From positions 1 through 6,324 of the forward strand of contig CAJFNE010000109.1 of the NCBI GenBank assembly GCA_904393855.1: a DNA stretch of 6,324 nt, in the 5' to 3' direction. The position numbers were made by a program, and so were the translations under genes. Below the pieces are notes generated by a model. That model was not told the origin of the DNA. It saw only the letters and a program-made list of their open reading frames with translations, and did no database searches. Position 1 is the first letter of the stretch. Each line of letters starts with the position of its first letter. This document shows positions 1-6,324 of the stretch, in pieces. The DNA is from an uncultured Oscillibacter sp. GTDB taxonomy: Bacteria; Bacillota; Clostridia; Oscillospirales; Oscillospiraceae.

Positions 1-1
1 G

Positions 2-2902
<2,901 letters not shown>

Positions 2903-2919
2903 GCGCCATCCCAAAATCA

Positions 2920-2947
2920 AGAGGGCCGCGGAATTCCGCGGCCCTCT
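2920..2947 (+). terminator. Probable rpoC terminator hairpin (perfect 28-bp palindrome)
   Basis: Seventeen bases after the rpoC stop the sequence is an uninterrupted inverted repeat, arms AGAGGGCCGCGGAA and TTCCGCGGCCCTCT, giving a stem of about 12 bp closed by AATT. Its position between rpoC and a strong new promoter is what a transcript end would predict. The weak point is the downstream tract, TGTTCTGCTCCC at 2947-2958, which has only scattered Ts, so a canonical U-tract is lacking. The upstream side is A-rich (AAAATCAA, 2913-2920), which gives a better U-tract for transcription on the - strand. Call as hairpin: certain. Call as functional terminator: likely. Confidence 0.7.
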
Positions 2948-3042
2948 GTTCTGCTCCCACCCGCCGCTGACGTAAGCGCGGGGGACGGTTGCCGCGTTTG
3001 CGGGAAAACAGCGCGGGAGCCACTTTTCGGAAAGCTTCCATG

Positions 3043-3101
3043 GAAATTTTTCAATGGAAAAGACTCTTGACGGATTTGGAAGGGCATGGTATAATCTGAA
3101 A
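3043..3101 (+). promoter_or_regulatory. Strong housekeeping-sigma promoter of the str operon, extended -10 with A+T-rich upstream tract
   Basis: TTGACG at 3067-3072 (five of six consensus bases) is separated by exactly 17 bp from a perfect TATAAT at 3090-3095. A TG at 3087-3088, one base before the -10, makes it an extended -10 element. The stretch before the -35 (3043-3061) has A and T runs (GGAAATTTTTCAATGGAAAA) in an otherwise GC-rich region, as in UP elements that bind the RNA polymerase alpha C-terminal domains. The transcript would begin around A3099-A3101, about 60 bases before the first str gene. Recognition by the main sigma factor (SigA) is inferred from the consensus match. Confidence 0.9.
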
Positions 3102-3104
3102 CTG

Positions 3105-3128
3105 CGCGGATATGTCAATTTGTCCGCG
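3105..3128 (+). other. 5' leader stem-loop at the start of the str mRNA
   Basis: CGCGGA at 3105-3110 pairs with TCCGCG at 3123-3128, and one further G-U plus one A-T pair can extend the stem inward. The loop is about 8-12 bases. It would sit within about five bases of the predicted transcript 5' end and well before the Shine-Dalgarno sequence at 3146, so it does not block translation by itself. A structure here could protect the 5' end from RNases or be a protein-binding site. No U-tract strong enough for attenuation follows (only ATTTT). The pairing is seen; any function is inference. Confidence 0.45.
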
Positions 3129-3145
3129 ATTTTGCCATGCGTTTC

Positions 3146-3151
3146 AGGAGG
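3146..3151 (+). promoter_or_regulatory. Shine-Dalgarno site that sets the GTG start of the L7Ae-family gene
   Basis: AGGAGG lies 9 bases before GTG 3161. An in-frame ATG at 3137 would put this perfect site inside the coding region and has no ribosome-binding sequence of its own. The protein family also begins close to the GTG-encoded residue. GTG 3161 is therefore preferred over ATG 3137. Confidence 0.88.
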
Positions 3152-3160
3152 AAAACCGCC

Positions 3161-3400
3161 GTGATCACGGAGCTGAGCACCCAAGAGAAGGTCATCGGCG
3201 TCAAGCAGTCCCGCAAGGCCATCCGGGATGGACGGGCAAAGCGGGTGTTTCTGGCCTGTGACGCCGATCCGGCGATCACCGGCCCCGTGGCCGAGACCTG
3301 TGCCGCCGCCGGCATCCCCGTGGAGGAGGGGCACACCATGGCCCAGCTGGGTCAGGCCTGCCGCATCACCGTGGGAGCGGCCGTGGTGGCCGTTCTATAA
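3161..3400 (+). CDS. ybxF: L7Ae/L30e-family kink-turn RNA-binding protein (YbxF type)
   Basis: This encodes a 79-residue protein of the bacterial L7Ae family, related to B. subtilis YbxF (RplGB, 82 residues). Members bind kink-turn RNA motifs and are thought to associate with the ribosome; their exact cellular job is not settled. Visible family features are GVKQSRKA at 13-20 (RNA-contact strand and helix), ACDADP at 32-37 (B. subtilis has AKDADP), and the C-terminal LGQACRITVGAA at 63-74, followed by a hydrophobic end (VVAVL). No signal peptide or membrane segment is present. The GTG start is fixed by AGGAGG at 3146-3151. It is the first gene after the str promoter and lies 90 bases before rpsL, its usual position in Firmicutes. 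Family assignment is firm; target RNA is unknown. The related YlxQ-type paralogue is less likely because that one normally sits in the nusA-infB operon. Confidence 0.93.
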   Translation: MITELSTQEKVIGVKQSRKAIRDGRAKRVFLACDADPAITGPVAETCAAAGIPVEEGHTMAQLGQACRITVGAAVVAVL

Positions 3401-3411
3401 TTTGGTTTTTT

Positions 3412-3434
3412 CGGAATAACCTCCGGGTTTTCCG
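3412..3434 (+). other. Stem-loop 1 in the ybxF-rpsL spacer
   Basis: CGGAA (3412-3416) pairs with TTCCG (3430-3434) and AACC (3418-3421) with GGTT (3426-3429), leaving one bulged T at 3417 and a four-base loop TCCG. This gives nine base pairs. It follows a T-rich run (TTTGGTTTTTT, 3401-3411) and is followed by CAAAAAA, so there is no U-tract on its 3' side and it is not an intrinsic terminator for the + strand. It could be an RNA-processing or protein-binding element. Function is unknown. Confidence 0.5.
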
Positions 3435-3443
3435 CAAAAAATA

Positions 3444-3465
3444 GAGGCTGCTGGCGCAGCCCCTC
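3444..3465 (+). other. Stem-loop 2 just upstream of the rpsL ribosome-binding site
   Basis: GGCTGC (3446-3451) pairs with GCAGCC (3456-3461) around the tetraloop TGGC. After a two-base CC bulge, GA at 3444-3445 pairs with TC at 3464-3465. The stem ends 12 bases before the rpsL Shine-Dalgarno sequence (AAGGAG, 3478-3483), leaving that site unpaired. No T-run follows, so a terminator is unlikely. It may be a translation-initiation enhancer, a processing site or a regulatory protein site; the sequence alone does not decide. Confidence 0.5.
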
Positions 3466-3490
3466 AATCATGTAAGAAAGGAGAACAGGA

Positions 3491-3907
3491 ATGCCTACTT
3501 TTAACCAGCTGGTCCGGAAGGGACGGGAGCAGGCTTCTTACAAGTCCGCTTCTCCCGCGCTGCAGTTTGGTCTGAACACCCTGAAGACCAAGACCACCGA
3601 TCTGCCTTCTCCCCAGAAGAGAGGCGTGTGCACCGCCGTGAGAACCGCGACCCCCAAGAAGCCCAACTCCGCTCTGCGTAAGATCGCCCGTGTGCGTCTG
3701 ACCAACGGCTATGAGGTCACCGCCTATATTCCCGGCGTTGGCCACTCCCTGCAGGAGCACTCCGTGGTGATGATCCGCGGCGGCCGTGTCAAGGACCTCC
3801 CCGGCGTTCGGTACCACATCATCCGCGGTACGCTGGATGCCCAGGGCGTGCAGGGCCGCATGCAGGCCCGTTCCAAGTACGGTGCCAAGCGTCCCAAGCA
3901 GAAGTAA
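3491..3907 (+). CDS. rpsL: 30S ribosomal protein S12
   Basis: This encodes a complete 138-residue S12, the same length as B. subtilis S12. S12 sits at the decoding centre of the 30S subunit and controls tRNA selection accuracy. The start ATG follows AAGGAG (3478-3483) at 7 bases. Visible landmarks: N-terminal MPTFNQLVRKGR; the Firmicutes-type insertion at about 25-41 before PQKRGVCT (41-48); the decoding loop TPKKPNSALRK (54-64); the second loop LQEHS (87-91); and RGGRVKDLPGVRYH (96-109). Lys56 and Lys101, equivalent to E. coli Lys43 and Lys88, are both wild type, so no classic streptomycin-resistance change is present. Asp102 matches the E. coli Asp89 that RimO methylthiolates; whether it is modified here is not visible. 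The tail is basic (SKYGAKRPKQK). Small oddities are Ala49 where many bacteria have Arg, and Ser86 where Asn is usual. Confidence 0.99.
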   Translation: MPTFNQLVRKGREQASYKSASPALQFGLNTLKTKTTDLPSPQKRGVCTAVRTATPKKPNSALRKIARVRLTNGYEVTAYIPGVGHSLQEHSVVMIRGGRVKDLPGVRYHIIRGTLDAQGVQGRMQARSKYGAKRPKQK

Positions 3908-3930
3908 GTTCTGCGAACACTGAAAAGCTT

Positions 3931-3972
3931 TGCCGAATAGGTTTATATATAAGGAAGCAAACCTCTTTGGCA
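3931..3972 (+). other. Long stem-loop in the rpsL-rpsG spacer
   Basis: TGCCGAA (3931-3937) pairs with TTTGGCA (3966-3972) with one G-U pair. After a single T-C mismatch (3938/3965), AGGTTT (3939-3944) pairs with AAACCT (3959-3964). This makes a 13-bp interrupted stem closed by a 14-base A-rich loop (3945-3958). In E. coli the equivalent spacer is where S7 binds to repress its own operon, so a regulatory role is plausible by position. No sequence match to that site was established. The 3' arm can also pair with the rpsG Shine-Dalgarno sequence (see findings). No terminal T-run, so it is not an intrinsic terminator. Confidence 0.6.
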
Positions 3973-3980
3973 GGCATACA

Positions 3981-4004
3981 CAAAGGGCTGCAAGACGCCT
4001 TTTG
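3981..4004 (+). other. Second stem-loop in the rpsL-rpsG spacer
   Basis: CAAAGGGC (3981-3988) pairs with GCCTTTTG (3997-4004), eight pairs including one G-U, around the loop TGCAAGAC. It follows the longer stem by eight bases and is itself followed by a small five-pair hairpin, CTATG (4010-4014) with CATAG (4019-4023). Together with the long stem this makes most of the 140-base spacer foldable. The function is unknown; an S7 operator or an mRNA-processing site are the obvious candidates. Confidence 0.5.
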
Positions 4005-4032
4005 AGTACCTATGAGATCATAGAAAATTATG

Positions 4033-4040
4033 AAGGAGGG
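4033..4040 (+). promoter_or_regulatory. Shine-Dalgarno site that sets the GTG start of rpsG
   Basis: AAGGAGGG ends 7 bases before GTG 4048. An in-frame ATG at 4030 would place this site inside the gene and would add six residues (MKEGSI) not found in S7 proteins, whereas the GTG gives MPRRGNVPKR, which matches the family N-terminus. The spacer also contains a partner (CCTCTTT, 3962-3968) able to pair with 4033-4039. Confidence 0.92.
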
Positions 4041-4047
4041 AAGCATA

Positions 4048-4518
4048 GTGCCCAGAAGAGGTAATGTTCCCAAGAGAGAAGTTCTGCCCGATCCCATCTA
4101 CGGCTCCGTCCTGGTGACGAAGCTGATCAACAGCATCATGCTGGACGGCAAGAAGGGTGTGGCGCAGAAGGTGGTCTATGAGGCCTTCGACCAGATCAAG
4201 GAGAAGACCGAGAAGGACCCCGTGGAAGTTTTCACCCAGGCGATGGAGAATGTCATGCCCAGCCTGGAGGTCAAGGCCCGCCGTGTGGGCGGCGCCAACT
4301 ATCAGGTCCCCATGGAGGTGCGTCCCGCCCGCCGGCAGACCCTGGGTCTTCGGTGGCTGACCGCCTATTCCCGCTCCCGCAGCGAGCGCACCATGGCGGA
4401 GCGTCTGGCCGGCGAACTGATGGACGCCGCCAACAATACCGGCGCAGCGGTCAAGAAGCGCGAGGAAGTTCACAAGCAGGCGGAAGCCAACAAGGCCTTC
4501 GCGCATTTCCGCTGGTAA
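4048..4518 (+). CDS. rpsG: 30S ribosomal protein S7
   Basis: This encodes a complete 156-residue S7, identical in length to B. subtilis S7. S7 binds the 3' major domain of 16S rRNA, nucleates assembly of the 30S head and lines the E-site mRNA exit. Visible landmarks: N-terminal MPRRGNVPKREVLPDPIYGS; the dimer-like helical core; the highly conserved ARRVGGANYQVP (77-88) followed by EVRPARRQTLGLRW (90-103), the rRNA-binding beta-hairpin region; DAANNTGAAVKKREE; and the C-terminal AEANKAFAHFRW. Start choice is GTG 4048 (see the Shine-Dalgarno entry). The gene is preceded by a 140-base structured spacer and followed after 15 bases by fusA, so it is transcribed with rpsL and fusA. In E. coli, S7 is the repressor of its operon; whether it acts so here is unproven. 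Nothing odd in the reading frame. Confidence 0.99.
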   Translation: MPRRGNVPKREVLPDPIYGSVLVTKLINSIMLDGKKGVAQKVVYEAFDQIKEKTEKDPVEVFTQAMENVMPSLEVKARRVGGANYQVPMEVRPARRQTLGLRWLTAYSRSRSERTMAERLAGELMDAANNTGAAVKKREEVHKQAEANKAFAHFRW

Positions 4519-4533
4519 GTTAGGAGAGACAGT

Positions 4534-6324
4534 ATGCCGAGAAAAACACCGCTTGAAAATACCCGCAATATCGGCATTATGGCTCACATCGACGCGGGCA
4601 AGACCACGACAACCGAGCGGATCTTGTTCTACACGGGTGTGAACTATAAGATCGGTGAGACCCATGATGGCACTGCCACCATGGACTGGATGGCCCAGGA
4701 ACAGGAGCGCGGCATCACCATCACGTCCGCAGCCACTACCTGCTACTGGTCCGGGTCCAAGAACCAGTTCAAGCCCACCCGGATCAATATCATTGACACC
4801 CCGGGTCACGTGGACTTCACCGTGGAGGTGGAGCGCTCCCTGCGGGTGCTGGATGGTTCTGTCACCGTGCTGTGCGCCAAGGGCGGCGTGGAGCCCCAGT
4901 CTGAGACTGTGTGGCGCCAGGCCGACAACTACAAGGTCCCCCGGATGATCTACGTCAACAAGATGGACATCATGGGCGCTGACTTCTACAACGTACTGCG
5001 GATGGTGGATGAGCGCCTGAAGTGCAACGCGGTGCCCATCCAGCTCCCCATCGGCAGCGAGGATACCTTCAAGGGTATCATCGACCTGATCGAGATGGAC
5101 GCGGACATCTACTACGATGACCTGGGCAAGGACATGCGTGTGGAGCCCATTCCCGCCGACATGATGGACCTGGCCAATGAGTACCACGAGAAGCTGATGG
5201 ACGCCGTTTCCATGTTCGACGACGAGATCATGGAGGCGTACCTGGGTGGCGAGGAGGTGCCGCAGGAGAAGATCCGCGCGGCGATCCGCAAGGCCACCGT
5301 GGCCAACGAGATGGTGCCCGTCACCTGCGGTACTTCCTACAAGAACAAGGGCGTGCAGAAGCTGCTGGACGCGATCGTGGACTATATGCCCTCTCCTCTG
5401 GACATCCCCGCCATCAAGGGTGTGAACCCCAAGACCGACGAGGAAGAGGAGCGGCATCCCGACGACAACGCCCCCTTCTCCGCGCTGGCGTTCAAGATCA
5501 TGACCGACCCCTATGTGGGCCGTCTGAGCTTCTTCCGCGTGTACTCCGGCCATCTGTCCACCGGCTCCGCCGTGCTGAACAGCACCAAGAACGTCAAGGA
5601 GCGCATGGGCCGAATTCTGCAGATGCACGCCAACCACCGGGAGGATCTGGAGGAGGTTTACTCCGGCGACATCGGCGCCGCCGTGGGTCTGAAGAACACC
5701 ACCACCGGCGACACCCTGTGCGATGAGAAGGCCCCCATCATCCTGGAGTCCATGGAGTTCCCCGAGCCGGTTATCCGCGTGGCCATCGAGCCCAAGACCA
5801 AGGCTGGTCAGGAGAAGATGACCATGGCTCTGCTGAAGCTGGCCGAGGAGGACCCCACCTTCAAGACCTGGACCGACGAAGAGACCGGCCAGACCATCAT
5901 CGCCGGCATGGGCGAGCTGCACCTGGAGATCATCGTGGACCGCCTGCTGCGGGAGTTCAAGGTGGAGGCCAACGTGGGCGCACCTCAGGTCGCCTACAAG
6001 GAGACCATCAAGAAGGCCGTGGATCAGGAGACCAAGTACGCCCGTCAGTCCGGCGGCAAGGGCCAGTACGGCCATGTCAAGATCCATGTGGAGCCCAACG
6101 AGTCCGGCAAGGGCTACGAGTTCGTCAACGCCATCGTGGGCGGCGCGGTTCCCAAGGAGTATATCCCGGCTGTCGACGCCGGTATCCAGGGCGCCATGAA
6201 CGCCGGTGTTGTGGCCGGCTTCCCTGTGGTGGACGTGAAGGTCACCCTGTACGACGGCTCCTATCACGAGGTGGACTCCTCCGAAATGGCGTTCAAGATC
6301 GCCGGCTCCATGGCCTTCAAGGAG
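4534..6324 (+). CDS. fusA: Translation elongation factor G (3'-truncated by window edge)
   Basis: This encodes the first 597 residues of EF-G (family about 690-705), the GTPase that drives tRNA-mRNA translocation and, with RRF, ribosome recycling. The ATG follows AGGAG (4522-4526) at 7 bases. Domain I shows the P-loop AHIDAGKT (17-24), switch I ERGITITSAAT (58-68), switch II DTPGH (88-92), G4 NKMD (142-145) and a G5 region CGTSYKNKGVQ starting at Cys265. Domain II follows (APFSALAFKIMTDP, FFRVYSG), domain III has GMGELHLEI (His463), and domain IV has the loop QSGGKGQYGHV (505-515) and tip GSYHEVDSSE with His578, the residue equivalent to the diphthamide histidine of EF-2. The rest of domain IV's end and domain V are beyond the window; tuf is often next. 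It reads as a canonical translocase rather than a TetM-type protection protein. Residues 73-80 form a short insertion relative to B. subtilis. Confidence 0.99.
   Translation, partial: MPRKTPLENTRNIGIMAHIDAGKTTTTERILFYTGVNYKIGETHDGTATMDWMAQEQERGITITSAATTCYWSGSKNQFKPTRINIIDTPGHVDFTVEVERSLRVLDGSVTVLCAKGGVEPQSETVWRQADNYKVPRMIYVNKMDIMGADFYNVLRMVDERLKCNAVPIQLPIGSEDTFKGIIDLIEMDADIYYDDLGKDMRVEPIPADMMDLANEYHEKLMDAVSMFDDEIMEAYLGGEEVPQEKIRAAIRKATVANEMVPVTCGTSYKNKGVQKLLDAIVDYMPSPLDIPAIKGVNPKTDEEEERHPDDNAPFSALAFKIMTDPYVGRLSFFRVYSGHLSTGSAVLNSTKNVKERMGRILQMHANHREDLEEVYSGDIGAAVGLKNTTTGDTLCDEKAPIILESMEFPEPVIRVAIEPKTKAGQEKMTMALLKLAEEDPTFKTWTDEETGQTIIAGMGELHLEIIVDRLLREFKVEANVGAPQVAYKETIKKAVDQETKYARQSGGKGQYGHVKIHVEPNESGKGYEFVNAIVGGAVPKEYIPAVDAGIQGAMNAGVVAGFPVVDVKVTLYDGSYHEVDSSEMAFKIAGSMAFKE

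Noticed and set aside
3137..3160. ATG 3137 as an alternative start giving an 87-residue protein.
   Set aside because: It would overlap the perfect AGGAGG site and adds a basic extension (MRFRRKTA) not seen in the family; GTG 3161 has ideal spacing.
3396..3401. Perfect TATAAT overlapping the ybxF stop codon, as a possible internal promoter for rpsL.
   Set aside because: The position for a -35 at 16-18 bp spacing is GC-rich (GGGAGC area) with no TTGACA likeness, and there is no TG extended -10.
3105..3465. A kink-turn motif that the YbxF-type protein could bind in its own transcript.
   Set aside because: I looked for a three-base bulge flanked by tandem G-A pairs in the leader and spacer stems and did not find a convincing one by eye; a covariance search would be needed.
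3931..3950. TTGCCG followed by TATATA in the rpsL-rpsG spacer as a second promoter.
   Set aside because: TTGCCG at 3930-3935 and TATATA at about 3944-3949 are only about 8 bp apart, far from the 17-bp optimum; the sequence is better explained by the stem-loop.
4018..6267. A 749-codon open frame on the - strand, opposite fusA and rpsG.
   Set aside because: It is in exact register with the sense codons, so its stops could only come from sense TTA, CTA or TCA codons, which this GC-rich genome avoids. It lacks a recognisable product, is dominated by His, Leu, Gly and Val, and lies over two certain genes.

Overview
This is a core housekeeping stretch, read entirely on the + strand, from a GC-rich Firmicutes (Clostridia) chromosome. 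It holds the 3' end of rpoC, a promoter region, and then the start of the str operon in the order L7Ae-family gene, rpsL, rpsG, fusA. A small L7Ae/YbxF-type gene between rpoC and rpsL is characteristic of Firmicutes. The long form of S12, the lack of the E. coli-type insertion in the RNA polymerase trigger loop, and the wording of EF-G all point the same way. The strong preference for G or C in third codon positions suggests a high-GC clostridial lineage such as the Oscillospiraceae (Flavonifractor/Oscillibacter-like). That family-level placement is inference from sequence style only.

Layout. Positions 2-2902 encode the last 966 residues of the RNA polymerase beta' subunit, including the catalytic aspartates, bridge helix, trigger loop and second zinc site. 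A 28-base perfect palindrome 17 bases after the stop is the probable end of the rpoBC transcript. The next ~120 bases are GC-rich and then A+T-rich, and lead into an excellent extended -10 promoter (TTGACG, 17 bp, TATAAT; 3067-3095). That promoter would start the str mRNA near 3101, with a ~60-base leader that can form a 5' stem-loop.

The first str gene (3161-3400) encodes a 79-residue kink-turn RNA-binding protein of the YbxF type. A 90-base spacer with two stem-loops leads to rpsL (S12, 3491-3907). A 140-base spacer with two further stem-loops leads to rpsG (S7, 4048-4518). fusA (EF-G) starts 15 bases after rpsG and runs off the window with 597 residues visible. S12 and S7 are 30S components, and EF-G drives translocation on the finished ribosome, so the operon co-produces translation parts next to the RNA polymerase genes.

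I see no mobile element, CRISPR array, tRNA, rRNA or accessory system. All five genes are intact within the window and look normal in codon use. The part least explained by standard annotation is the structured, non-coding RNA between the str genes. The rpsL-rpsG spacer is the most interesting, because the 3' arm of its main stem could alternatively pair with the rpsG Shine-Dalgarno sequence. No convincing previously undescribed system was found.
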